Source: Sulfurimicrobium sp031426915
Lineage (GTDB): Bacteria; Pseudomonadota; Gammaproteobacteria; Burkholderiales; Sulfuricellaceae
Reading direction: 5' to 3'
Assembly: GCA_031426915.1 (NCBI GenBank)
Contig: JASJPB010000036.1
Span: 62,001-126,000, forward strand
DNA: 64,000 nt
The notes beneath the pieces are model-generated. The model was given only the letters and a program-made list of their open reading frames with translations. It did no database searches and was not told the origin of the DNA. Position 1 is the stretch's first letter, and every line of letters starts with the position of its first letter. The translations under genes were made by a program, and so were the position numbers. Below are positions 56,540 to 64,000 of the stretch, in pieces.

Positions 56540-57522
56540 TGACCGAACTGGAACTTCATCTCCTCAACGATTATCAGCATGACCTGCCGCTGGTTGACAG
56601 GCCGTTTGCGCAGATGGCGGCACAACTCGGTGCGAGCGAAAGCGACGTGTTGCAAGTGCTCGCGGAGCTGAAAAACCAGGGCATGGTGAGCCGGGTGGGG
56701 GCAGTGTTCCGGCCGCGCAGCATCGGCACCAGTACCCTGGCCGCGATCGCGGTTCCGGAGCAATATCTGGAGGAGGTGGCGCAGATGGTGAGCGCTTACC
56801 CCGAGGTCAATCACAACTATCAGCGCGAGCATTACTACAATCTCTGGTTCGTGGTTGCAGCCGCGGATGAAGTGTCCTTGCAGCGTGTGCTGCGCGAGAT
56901 CGAAACGCGCTCCGGCTGTGCGGTGCTATATCTGCCGCTGGTGGAGGACTATCACATCGATTTGGGATTCGACCTGACCGGGGAGCGTAAAAAACGCGTG
57001 GGAACCAATTGCCAGGGTGGCATGCGTCAGCCATACCTGCCGAGCGAAGAAGAAAATGGAATCATCGCGGCGATACAGTCCGGCTTGCCGCTTGTGTCCC
57101 GACCTTACGCCGCAGTTGCGGCATCGCTCGGTTTGGACCAGGACGCCGTGTTGCGCGGAGTGGAAAACCTGCTGCGGTGCGGAGTGATCAAGCGTATCGG
57201 GGTCGTGGTGCGGCACCATGAGCTGGGCTACCGGGCCAACGCCATGGTGGTGTGGGATATTCCTGATGAAGAAGTGAGTCGCCTGGGTCAGTGTCTGGGC
57301 GGGATGGAATTCGTCACTCTATGTTACCGTCGCCCGCGACGCCTGCCCGCCTGGCGCTACAACCTGTTCTGCATGATCCACGGCCGCGACCGCGAGGAAG
57401 TGCTGGCGCTGGTGGAGCAAATGCGCCAGCGCTGCAGCCTGCAGCACATCGCTTACGAGGTGCTGTTCAGCACCCGTCGCTTCAAGCAGTGCGGCGCCCG
57501 CTATGCCCGTGCCGCCGCGTGA
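56539..57522 (+). CDS. nirDL: Siroheme decarboxylase NirD-NirL fusion
   Basis: 327 residues made of two Lrp/AsnC-type halves (about 1-150 and 165-327). The first half carries HNYQREHYYNLWF, the second TLCYRRPRRLPAWRYNLF. NirD and NirL are separate in Pseudomonas but fused in some other denitrifiers. The second half lacks the histidine seen in NirH (SHCYQRP), so its active site may be altered. Decarboxylates siroheme to didecarboxysiroheme with NirG and NirH. Confidence 0.92.
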   Translation: MTELELHLLNDYQHDLPLVDRPFAQMAAQLGASESDVLQVLAELKNQGMVSRVGAVFRPRSIGTSTLAAIAVPEQYLEEVAQMVSAYPEVNHNYQREHYYNLWFVVAAADEVSLQRVLREIETRSGCAVLYLPLVEDYHIDLGFDLTGERKKRVGTNCQGGMRQPYLPSEEENGIIAAIQSGLPLVSRPYAAVAASLGLDQDAVLRGVENLLRCGVIKRIGVVVRHHELGYRANAMVVWDIPDEEVSRLGQCLGGMEFVTLCYRRPRRLPAWRYNLFCMIHGRDREEVLALVEQMRQRCSLQHIAYEVLFSTRRFKQCGARYARAAA

Positions 57523-57526
57523 CGCC

Positions 57527-57976
57527 ATGATGATGGACGATCTGGACCGCGCCATCATCAACCGCTTGCAGGGCGGTTTTCCGGTTTGCGATCACCCCTA
57601 CAAAATGGTGGCGGAGCAGCTTGGCACGAGCGAGGAAGACTTGCTGACGCGGCTGGAAAAGTTGCTCAAGGAGCGTGTGCTATCCCGTTTCGGACCCATG
57701 TACCACGCGGAAAACCTGGGTGGCAGTTTGAGTCTGGCCGCGATGAAAATTCCCGAGACGGATTACGAACGTGTGATGGCCATTGTCAACGCCATGCCGG
57801 AAGTGGCGCACAACTATGCACGCGATCACAGCCTCAATATGTGGTTTGTGCTGGCCACGGAAACGCCCCGGATGCAGGGGGAAACGATAGCCAGGATCGA
57901 GCGCGATACCGGTTACCCGGTATTTAACATGCCGAAAATAAAAGAATATTTTATTGGTTTGAATTTACAGGTATAG
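57527..57976 (+). CDS. nirG: Siroheme decarboxylase subunit NirG
   Basis: 149 residues from ATG 57527 (three ATGs in a row); an ATG at 57503 inside nirDL is possible. AsnC-type fold with AHNYARDHSLNMWFV, matching the first-half type of nirDL, and ending in PKIKEYFIGLNL. Acts in the siroheme decarboxylase complex. Confidence 0.9.
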   Translation: MMMDDLDRAIINRLQGGFPVCDHPYKMVAEQLGTSEEDLLTRLEKLLKERVLSRFGPMYHAENLGGSLSLAAMKIPETDYERVMAIVNAMPEVAHNYARDHSLNMWFVLATETPRMQGETIARIERDTGYPVFNMPKIKEYFIGLNLQV

Positions 57977-57992
57977 GCGGGAGTCGCTGCAA

Positions 57993-58787
57993 ATGAAAAA
58001 AATGACAGGCTTGGTCTGCGGCGTGCTTTTCGGGCTCGCCTTTATTGCCGCACCGGCGCTGGCGGCTCCCGCCAATTCTCCCCAGATCACGCTGTCTTCC
58101 GCAATTAACAAGGCCGGGCGGCAGCGCATGTTGTCGCAACGCATGGTCAAGTTTTACTGCCAGATCGGGCAGGGGATTCTGGTGGATAAATCCCGGCAGC
58201 AATTGCAGCAGTCGGTCGGGCTGTTTGAGGCGCAGTTGGCGGAACTGAAACAGGTCGCTCCGAATCCCGAAGTTCAGGGCGCGGTTGCGAAAATGGAAGC
58301 CTCATGGGGGCCATTCAAGGAAATCGTGTCCAAGGCTCCCTCGAAGGAGGATGGCAAGAAACTGATCGGGATGAGCGAGGAATTGCTCCAGGCCGCTCAC
58401 AAGACCACGATGCTGCTGCAGGATGCCGCTGGCACACAGACGGGCCGACTGGTCAACATGGCCGGGCGGCAGCGCATGCTGTCGCAGCGCATGGCCAAGT
58501 ATTACATGCAGAAACGGCGCGGGTTCAACAGCAGCGAGGTGGCGGATGGCCTGGAACAGGCGCGCAACGAATTCAAGGGTGCGCTGCAGGAGTTGCTCGC
58601 GGCACCTCAGAACACCTCCGCAATCAACAAGGAATTGGAACTGGCCAAGATGCAGTTGATATTCTTCGAGAACGCGCTGGCCCAGGATAGCGTTCAGGAT
58701 CCGACTTTCGCTGTGAATGTGGCAACCTCCAGCGAGCGGATTCTGGAAGTGATGGACCGGGTGACGGGCATGTATGAAAAGCTCTAG
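57993..58787 (+). CDS. Secreted tandem NarX/PilJ-type P-box protein
   Basis: 264 residues: signal peptide (about 1-24), then two copies of a PilJ/NarX N-terminal-type helical domain, each starting with an (A)GRQRMLSQRM P-box (about 41-51 and 157-167). No transmembrane helix follows the signal, and there is no kinase or methyl-accepting domain, so the sensor module is free in the periplasm. In NarX and NarQ the P-box binds nitrate or nitrite at a dimer interface; here one chain carries both. Within the nir operon it could buffer, deliver or sense nitrite. Function unproven. Confidence 0.88.
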   Translation: MKKMTGLVCGVLFGLAFIAAPALAAPANSPQITLSSAINKAGRQRMLSQRMVKFYCQIGQGILVDKSRQQLQQSVGLFEAQLAELKQVAPNPEVQGAVAKMEASWGPFKEIVSKAPSKEDGKKLIGMSEELLQAAHKTTMLLQDAAGTQTGRLVNMAGRQRMLSQRMAKYYMQKRRGFNSSEVADGLEQARNEFKGALQELLAAPQNTSAINKELELAKMQLIFFENALAQDSVQDPTFAVNVATSSERILEVMDRVTGMYEKL

Positions 58788-58915
58788 CCGCCTTTTGTAG
58801 TTCGGAATAATTTAACCGGAATTTCATTCCGCTGAAATATCTGGCCTGATACGTGGATTAGTTGGGGAAATTTCCCTAAAATGATTTCCTTTGTCTATAA
58901 AACTTGAGGAAATCC
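58788..58915. promoter_or_regulatory. Dyad-rich gap before the cytochrome c4 gene
   Basis: 128 bp with a perfect palindrome GGGAAATTTCCC (58865-58876) and ATTTCA-TTCCGC-TGAAAT (58821-58838). Possibly an internal promoter or operator in the nir cluster. Confidence 0.45.
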
Positions 58916-59572
58916 ATGAGGATTAACCCATTTATCCTAGGTTTGCTTGCTGCCATTTTGGTCAATTCTCCACTTGCGGCAGCTGCGGAAACCAAGGCCG
59001 CCGGGAAAATTGCGCTTGAGGAGCGGCTCAATGCGGTGATTCAGGATCCCAAGGCGGCGGAGGCGGCGGCCAAGGCGGGAAAGAAAGTGTCATTTTTCTG
59101 TGCCAATTGCCATGGTGAGGGCGGCAACAGCGTCAAGCCCGACATCCCCAATCTGGCAGGACAGAATCCGGCCTATCTGCTGGAACAGGTGAAAAAGTTT
59201 TCGGACGGAAGGCGCCGCAATGACTTCATGCAGGGCCTGATCAAGGCCATGAGCGAGGACGAACGAGTGAATGCCGTGGTGTATTTCGCCAGCCAGGAAG
59301 TCAAGCCCCATCCCGTCGCCAATGCGGCACTGGCGAGCCGCGGCAAAGAGCTGTTCTTCAAGGTTTGCCAGCGCTGTCATGGCGAACAGGGGCGCGGCAA
59401 CGAAAAATTTCCCCGTCTCGCCGGACAGCAACCCGAGTACCTGACGCTGTCCCTGAAGCGCTATCGCGACGCTACCGGCGAGCGCATCGACCCGTTCATG
59501 GCAGCCAACACCAAAAATCTTAGCGACGCCGACATCAACTCGCTGGTGGCATTCGTTTCCGGCATGAAGTGA
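58916..59572 (+). CDS. Diheme cytochrome c4-type protein
   Basis: 218 residues from ATG 58916 (TGAGGAAAT site): signal peptide, two class I cytochrome domains with CANCHGEGG (62-66) and CQRCHGEQGRGN (151-155), each followed by a PxLAGQ motif typical of cytochrome c4. A periplasmic electron carrier able to donate to NirS or an oxidase. Coupled to nirH by stop/start overlap. Confidence 0.93.
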   Translation: MRINPFILGLLAAILVNSPLAAAAETKAAGKIALEERLNAVIQDPKAAEAAAKAGKKVSFFCANCHGEGGNSVKPDIPNLAGQNPAYLLEQVKKFSDGRRRNDFMQGLIKAMSEDERVNAVVYFASQEVKPHPVANAALASRGKELFFKVCQRCHGEQGRGNEKFPRLAGQQPEYLTLSLKRYRDATGERIDPFMAANTKNLSDADINSLVAFVSGMK

Positions 59573-60051
59573 TGAGCATGGATGCCACCGATCGGGCCAT
59601 CATCCTCGCCACCCAGGAAGGCTTGCCCCTGGTGCCCCAGCCTTACCATGCGGTGGCGGATCAGGTGGGGATAAGTCCCGAGGAGGTTATGGAGCGGCTG
59701 CACGCCATGCTGGAAAGCGGCGTCATTCGCCGCATCGGCGCAGTACCGAACCACTACGCCCTGGGCTACAAGGCCAACGGGATGACGGTGTGGGATGTGG
59801 CGGACGAGCACATCGACGCGCTGGGCGAACGCATCGGGCAGCTGGATTCCGTCAGCCACTGCTACCAGCGCCCGCGCCATTTGCCGGACTGGCCGTACAA
59901 TTTTTTCGCCATGGTGCATGGTCATGACCGCGCCGAGGTGGAACGGAAGGCAGAGCAGATCGCCGCTTTATTGGGCGATGCGTGCAGTCGCCACGAGATT
60001 CTTTACAGCACCCGTATTCTGAAGAAGACGGGTCTGCGGATTGGTTTGTAA
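59572..60051 (+). CDS. nirH: Siroheme decarboxylase subunit NirH
   Basis: 159 residues from ATG 59572 overlapping the cytochrome stop by one base; GTG 59569 and ATG 59578 are alternatives. AsnC-type fold with VSHCYQRPRHLPDWPYNFF and ILYSTRILKKTGLR. Completes the NirDL-G-H set although separated from nirG by two other genes. Confidence 0.92.
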   Translation: MSMDATDRAIILATQEGLPLVPQPYHAVADQVGISPEEVMERLHAMLESGVIRRIGAVPNHYALGYKANGMTVWDVADEHIDALGERIGQLDSVSHCYQRPRHLPDWPYNFFAMVHGHDRAEVERKAEQIAALLGDACSRHEILYSTRILKKTGLRIGL

Positions 60052-60069
60052 CATTGGTTGGAGGGCGTC

Positions 60070-60621
60070 ATGTTTGAGATGTTCGAGTTCTTGTGGAAAA
60101 AGAAGGAACGCCCTGTTTCCGGCGAATCACCCAAGCCGGCCGGCGAAACCACTCTGCAGCAGGGCGTCGCACCTGGCACCCAGTTGCATTATGATCCGAA
60201 TCTTGTGCCCAGCCTGATTGCCGATCACCATGTGCTGGTGGGGATATTCGGCGAGGTCGGAAATGCATTGAAGCAGAAGGATTCCGTGTTGCTGAAGGAA
60301 AAATTGAGCGAGTTCGGTAATGCCCTGCGTGGACACCTCCTGACCGAAAACATCAGGTTTTATGTGTATCTGCAACACAGCCTGGAGGGAGATGCAGAAA
60401 ATGCCGCCATCATGCATGATTTCCGCAAGGAAATGCAGCATATCGGCAAGGCGGTAGCAGATTTTCTCCACAAGTACGTGGGAACCACGGACTGGAACGA
60501 TGCAGCTTGGCAGCAATTTGAGAAGGATGTGACGCAGATCGGCAAGGTGCTGGTCAAACGCATTCAGACAGAAGAGAATGTGCTTTACTCCCTGTATCTG
60601 CCGCCGGAAGAATACAAGTGA
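60070..60621 (+). CDS. Hemerythrin-like (HHE) protein
   Basis: 183 residues from ATG 60070 (GGAGG seven bases upstream), no signal peptide. A hemerythrin HHE-type four-helix pattern is visible: LIADHHVLVGIFGEV, LRGHLLTENIRFYVYLQHSL, MHDFRKEMQHIGKAV and RIQTEENVLYSLY, supplying His/Glu ligands for a diiron site. The N-terminal 45 residues are a basic, Pro-rich lead. It is cytoplasmic and sits between nirH and nirJ, so NO or oxygen sensing/scavenging, or protecting radical-SAM NirJ, are possible roles. Confidence 0.85.
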   Translation: MFEMFEFLWKKKERPVSGESPKPAGETTLQQGVAPGTQLHYDPNLVPSLIADHHVLVGIFGEVGNALKQKDSVLLKEKLSEFGNALRGHLLTENIRFYVYLQHSLEGDAENAAIMHDFRKEMQHIGKAVADFLHKYVGTTDWNDAAWQQFEKDVTQIGKVLVKRIQTEENVLYSLYLPPEEYK

Positions 60622-60680
60622 GCGCTATTTCCTACGTTGGCTTTTGGATTGCCCGCTAAGACGGGCCACGCACAGACACC

Positions 60681-61844
60681 ATGTTTCGTATCTCCCAATT
60701 CATGCAGGAAATCGCCCAACCCACCCCGCTTGGGCCGAAGCGCAATCCACCCGGCCCGGTGGTGATCTGGAACCTGATCCGGCGCTGCAACCTGACCTGC
60801 AAGCACTGCTACTCCATCTCCGCCGACAAGGATTTTCCCGGCGAGTTGTCCACTGCGGAAGTGCTCGCCGTTATGGACGATTTGAAGCGTTTCCGTGTCC
60901 CGGTGCTGATTCTTTCCGGCGGCGAGCCTTTGCTGCGGCCGGATATCTTCGATATCGCCCGCCGCGCCAAGGACATGGGGTTCTACGTTGGCCTGTCTTC
61001 CAATGGCACCCTGATCGATGAAAGCAATATCGAGCAGATTGCCGCCATCGGCTTCGATTACGTCGGGGTCAGCCTGGACGGTATTGCCGCCACGCACGAC
61101 AAATTTCGCCGCATGGACGGCGCCTTCGACAAATCCATGCACGGTATCCGCCTGTGCAAGGCGCGCGGCATCAAGGTCGGCATCCGCTTCACCCTGACCC
61201 AGGACAATGCACACGACCTGCCCGCGTTGTTGCAGCTCATGGAAGACGAAGGGCTGGACAAGTTTTACCTCTCCCATCTCAACTACGCCGGGCGTGGCAA
61301 CAAGAACCGCAAGGACGACGCGTTTCACCTGACCACGCGCGCGGCAATGGATCTGCTTTTCGATACCTGCTGGCGCGACCAGCAGGCGGGAAGGCACAAG
61401 GAATTCGTCACCGGCAACAACGATGCCGACGGCGTATATCTGCTGTTGTGGGTGCGCCGGCATTTCCCGCATCTTGAAGAGCATATCCGCGCCAGGCTGG
61501 CGCAATGGGGCGGCAATTCATCCGGCGTGAACGTGGCCAATATCGATAACCTGGGCAACGTGCATCCCGACACCATGTGGTGGAACTACACCCTCGGCAA
61601 TGTGCGCGAGCGGCCTTTCTCCGATATCTGGATGGACACTTCCGATCCCATCATGGCGGGCCTGAAGGCCCAGCCGAGAAAAGTGGGAGGACGCTGCGGT
61701 GCATGCGCTCACTTTGCCATCTGCGGCGGTAACACGCGGGTTAGAGCGTGGCAGGTAAGCGGCGACCCGTGGGCGGAAGATCCCGCCTGCTACCTGAGCG
61801 ACGAGGAAATCGGCGTGACTGAAGGAGTGGCAGGAAATGAATAA
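60681..61844 (+). CDS. nirJ: Radical SAM heme d1 biosynthesis protein NirJ
   Basis: 387 residues: radical-SAM motif CNLTCKHC (Cys36, Cys40, Cys43), LSGGEPLL, and a C-terminal SPASM-like region with cysteines in RCGACAHFAICGGN and a later CYL. Removes the propionate side chains of didecarboxysiroheme during heme d1 synthesis. Overlaps nirN by eight bases. Confidence 0.95.
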   Translation: MFRISQFMQEIAQPTPLGPKRNPPGPVVIWNLIRRCNLTCKHCYSISADKDFPGELSTAEVLAVMDDLKRFRVPVLILSGGEPLLRPDIFDIARRAKDMGFYVGLSSNGTLIDESNIEQIAAIGFDYVGVSLDGIAATHDKFRRMDGAFDKSMHGIRLCKARGIKVGIRFTLTQDNAHDLPALLQLMEDEGLDKFYLSHLNYAGRGNKNRKDDAFHLTTRAAMDLLFDTCWRDQQAGRHKEFVTGNNDADGVYLLLWVRRHFPHLEEHIRARLAQWGGNSSGVNVANIDNLGNVHPDTMWWNYTLGNVRERPFSDIWMDTSDPIMAGLKAQPRKVGGRCGACAHFAICGGNTRVRAWQVSGDPWAEDPACYLSDEEIGVTEGVAGNE

Positions 61845-63333
61845 GCTGTTTTTCAGTTCTATTGCATTGTTTTTGGTGCTGCAACCGCTGACCGGGCTTG
61901 CCGCTCCGGATGCCCAGAAAATATACACCGAGCACTGCGCCTCCTGTCACGGCGCGGACCGCCTGGGCGGTAACGGCCCGGCGCTGCTGCCGGAGAACCT
62001 GGAACGCCTGCGCCGACCCGAGGCCATCAAGACCATAGCCCAGGGCCGTGTCGCGAGCCAGATGGCGGGTTTTGCCGACAAACTTGGCAAGGAGGAGATC
62101 GAAGCCCTGGTGGGACTGATTTATACCAAACTGCCACAGATGCCGGTTTGGGGCGAGAATGAAATCATCATCTCCCACATTCAGCATGTGCCTGCGGGCA
62201 GCTTGCCGAATAAGCCGTTATTCAGCGCCGACCCTTTGAACCTGTTCGTGGTGGTGGAATTGGGCGATCACCACGCCACCATCCTGGATGGGGACAAGCT
62301 GGAGTCGATTCATCGTTTCCCGACCCGTTTTGCCTTGCATGGCGGGCCGAAATTTTCACCCGACGGGCGCTTTGTCTATTTCGCTTCCCGCGACGGCTGG
62401 GTGAGTAAATTCGATATATACAATCTCACCACCGTGGCGGAAGTCCGCGCCGGGATCAACACCCGCAACCTGGCCGTGTCCGGCGATGGCAAAACCGTGC
62501 TGGTGGGGAATTACCTGCCGCACAGCCTTGTTCTGCTGGATGCCAACGATCTTTCCCTGCTCAAGGTGATTCCGACCATCGGTGAGGACGGCAAGAGTTC
62601 TCGCGTGTCTGCCGTGTACCAGGCGGCGCCACGGGGCAGCTTCGTGGCTGCGCTGAAGGACACCAAGGAAGTGTGGGAAATTGCCTATGGCGACAGGGAA
62701 TTTCCGCTGCGACGCATCGCTGTTGATGACTACCTGGACGATTTTTTCTTCGATCAGACATACCGGCTTCTGATCGGCACTGCACGCGACAGCAAGAAAG
62801 GGCAGGTGATCGATCTCGACACCGGCAAAAAACGGGCGTTGCTGGAATTGCCCGGCATGCCTCATCTCGGCTCGGGCATTACCTGGGAATATCAGGGACG
62901 GTCGGTGATGGCCACGCCCAACACCAAGGACGGCGTGGTGAGCGTGATCGACATGCAGAGCTGGAAAACCGTGAAAGAGATCAAAACCCTTGGCCCGGGG
63001 TTCTTCATGCGCAGCCATGAAAACACGCGCTATGCCTGGACCGATGGCTTTGCCACCGGCAGCCCGGCGAGCAAGGATGTGATGCACCTGATCGACAAGG
63101 AAACCCTGGAAGTGGCCCACATCCTGCGGCCCGAGCCGGGCAAGACGGCTGCCCACGTGGAGTTTACCCGGGACGGTAAATACGCCCTGGTGAGCATATG
63201 GGAGATGGACGGCGCGCTGGTGATCTACGATGCGGAAACCCTGAAAGAGGTCAAACGCATTCCGATGAAGAAGCCGTCCGGGAAGTACAACGTTTACAAC
63301 AAAACCACCCGCTCCGCCGGCACCAGCCATTGA
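61837..63333 (+). CDS. nirN: Heme d1 dehydrogenase NirN
   Basis: 498 residues: signal peptide, cytochrome c domain with CASCH (34-38), then a d1-type propeller similar to NirS but with different active-site surroundings. NirN carries out the last step of heme d1 synthesis, forming the acrylate double bond, before transfer to NirS. Last gene of the nir operon. Confidence 0.93.
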   Translation: MNKLFFSSIALFLVLQPLTGLAAPDAQKIYTEHCASCHGADRLGGNGPALLPENLERLRRPEAIKTIAQGRVASQMAGFADKLGKEEIEALVGLIYTKLPQMPVWGENEIIISHIQHVPAGSLPNKPLFSADPLNLFVVVELGDHHATILDGDKLESIHRFPTRFALHGGPKFSPDGRFVYFASRDGWVSKFDIYNLTTVAEVRAGINTRNLAVSGDGKTVLVGNYLPHSLVLLDANDLSLLKVIPTIGEDGKSSRVSAVYQAAPRGSFVAALKDTKEVWEIAYGDREFPLRRIAVDDYLDDFFFDQTYRLLIGTARDSKKGQVIDLDTGKKRALLELPGMPHLGSGITWEYQGRSVMATPNTKDGVVSVIDMQSWKTVKEIKTLGPGFFMRSHENTRYAWTDGFATGSPASKDVMHLIDKETLEVAHILRPEPGKTAAHVEFTRDGKYALVSIWEMDGALVIYDAETLKEVKRIPMKKPSGKYNVYNKTTRSAGTSH

Positions 63334-63345
63334 AGCGGCGGGATT

Positions 63346-63744
63346 CTACTCGCGTATCTTGATGATTGCCGCACCAATTTCATAACCCCTGTTATCACCC
63401 AGTTGGCTGCAACGTCGCACTTGTACCAGTGCCTTGAGTGGCTTGACAGTGGAGCCGCGCGGTGACTGCAACTGGATTTCCATCAATTCCCCAAAGCGCG
63501 GAACGTAGTGGGCGATGAGGGCAAGTCCGTCCACGCTCAGATCCTTGCTCTTGGCGTAAAAGACTTCACCGCTCTCCTGCACCCTTACCTTGACGTAGCA
63601 CTCGATCGGGACGCGTCGCGAGCAACGCATTTCCCCGCGTGGCTCGTTGATGCGCTGGCCGCCATTGATGAGGCGAAGATGGACATGGTGGTTGCGGTTG
63701 GATTCGGAACGGTTCTGATGCTGGTAGGCTTTGGCAGACGGCAT
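63346..63744 (-). CDS. PilZ-domain protein
   Basis: 132 residues. The c-di-GMP binding signature is present in RCSRRVPIE (RxxxR) and DLSVDGLAL (D/NxSxxG). Stand-alone PilZ, no other domain; the N-terminal 37 residues are polar with no signal. A probable c-di-GMP receptor, which fits the two cyclase genes elsewhere in the window. Convergent with nirN. Confidence 0.88.
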   Translation of the reverse strand: MPSAKAYQHQNRSESNRNHHVHLRLINGGQRINEPRGEMRCSRRVPIECYVKVRVQESGEVFYAKSKDLSVDGLALIAHYVPRFGELMEIQLQSPRGSTVKPLKALVQVRRCSQLGDNRGYEIGAAIIKIRE

Positions 63745-63867
63745 GGTTGACTCCTCCGTTGATCACGTGCACGCGCGGGAAAATCACAAAATGTTATTAT
63801 TATGCTGTTGATTATATCAACATGTTGTGGTTTTGTGTGCGCGGACTCGCAGATTTCAGGACGAGCG

Positions 63868-63894
63868 CATGCCGCCGCCGGGGAGGGCGGCATG
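63868..63894. terminator. Hairpin between the right-edge gene and the PilZ gene
   Basis: CATGCCGCC pairs with GGCGGCATG (nine bases, perfect) around GCCGGGGAG; no T tract. May end the transcript of the leftward gene at the right edge. Confidence 0.5.
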
Positions 63895-63912
63895 GAGGGT
63901 ATGGAGCGGGGT

Positions 63913-64000
63913 TTAAGCCAGAAGGCGGGTACGGATCTGGCCGAATAAACGCGCGGGCAGCAGGGCGCGGAAATCCATGGGGGGCAGTTCCATGCCGTCG
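63913..64000 (-). CDS. C-terminal end of an unidentified gene (partial)
   Basis: An open frame enters from the right edge and stops with TAA at 63913-63915. The visible 28 residues (ending in RLFGQIRTRLLA) resemble no family I can name. Codon use is like that of the neighbours, and a stem-loop follows, both typical of a real 3' end. It cannot be identified from this fragment. Confidence 0.45.
   Translation of the reverse strand, partial: DGMELPPMDFRALLPARLFGQIRTRLLA

Overview
The window looks like a chromosomal segment of a GC-rich betaproteobacterium, most likely a sulfur-oxidising, facultatively denitrifying member of the Nitrosomonadales (Sulfuricella/Gallionella neighbourhood). That placement is an inference from gene content: a cytoplasmic SoeABC-type sulfite dehydrogenase, a rhodanese-TusA-DsrE2 sulfur relay, a System I cytochrome c maturation operon, a Nap nitrate reductase and a cd1-type nitrite reductase with its heme d1 genes. 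No rRNA, tRNA, CRISPR array, transposase or prophage gene was seen.

Layout. (1) 1-5.5 kb, minus strand: a very large hybrid sensor kinase (HisKA/HATPase, three REC, HPt, GGDEF, EAL; C-terminus beyond the left edge) translationally coupled to an ABC-type substrate-binding protein. (2) 5.9-13.2 kb: an ArsR-HTH/rhodanese regulator, soeABC, then rhd-tusA-dsrE2 ending at a strong terminator. (3) 13.4-17.2 kb: two OmpP1/FadL-type outer-membrane proteins flanking a secreted DUF302-like protein, each with its own terminator. (4) 17.2-21.5 kb: a MacAB-like ABC efflux operon with two FtsX-type permeases. (5) 21.6-34.2 kb: a metal (probably copper/silver) resistance island with a Cu+-type P1B ATPase, a Met/Gly-repeat secreted protein, an HME-RND pump with adaptor and TolC partner, and a divergent CusRS-like two-component system. 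Two near-identical palindromic intergenic elements bracket the RND pump gene and its downstream neighbour. (6) 34.2-37.1 kb: a P-loop protein, an iron-type alcohol dehydrogenase and a DgcZ-like diguanylate cyclase. (7) 37.1-44.4 kb: ccmABC, a CcmE-like/CcmD-like fusion, ccmEFGHI, with a REP-like element between ccmB and ccmC. (8) 44.4-45.6 kb: a membrane protein with a DUF3592-like end. (9) 45.9-51.0 kb, minus strand: napDAGHB without napC. (10) 51.3-63.3 kb, plus strand: nirS, a NapC/NirT tetraheme protein, a heme protein with a CX3CH motif, a cupredoxin, nirC, nirF, nirDL, nirG, a secreted tandem NarX-type P-box protein, a cytochrome c4, nirH, a hemerythrin-like protein, nirJ and nirN. (11) A PilZ protein and the tail of an unidentified gene at the right edge.

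How it fits together. SoeABC and the Rhd-TusA-DsrE2 relay would feed electrons from sulfite and persulfide oxidation into the quinone pool. The nap and nir operons diverge from a 323-bp region holding one perfect and two near-perfect FNR/Dnr-type boxes, so quinol would be oxidised with nitrate and nitrite under low oxygen. Nap has no napC here, and the single NapC/NirT protein in the nir operon could supply both reductases. The ccm operon supplies covalent heme for about ten c-type cytochromes in the neighbourhood. Heme d1 synthesis is nearly complete; only nirE (uroporphyrinogen methyltransferase) is missing from the window. The least conventional parts are the secreted two-P-box protein, the hemerythrin-like protein and the CX3CH cytochrome inside the nir operon, the CcmE-like/CcmD-like fusion, and the paired FadL-like/DUF302-like cluster beside sulfur-relay genes.
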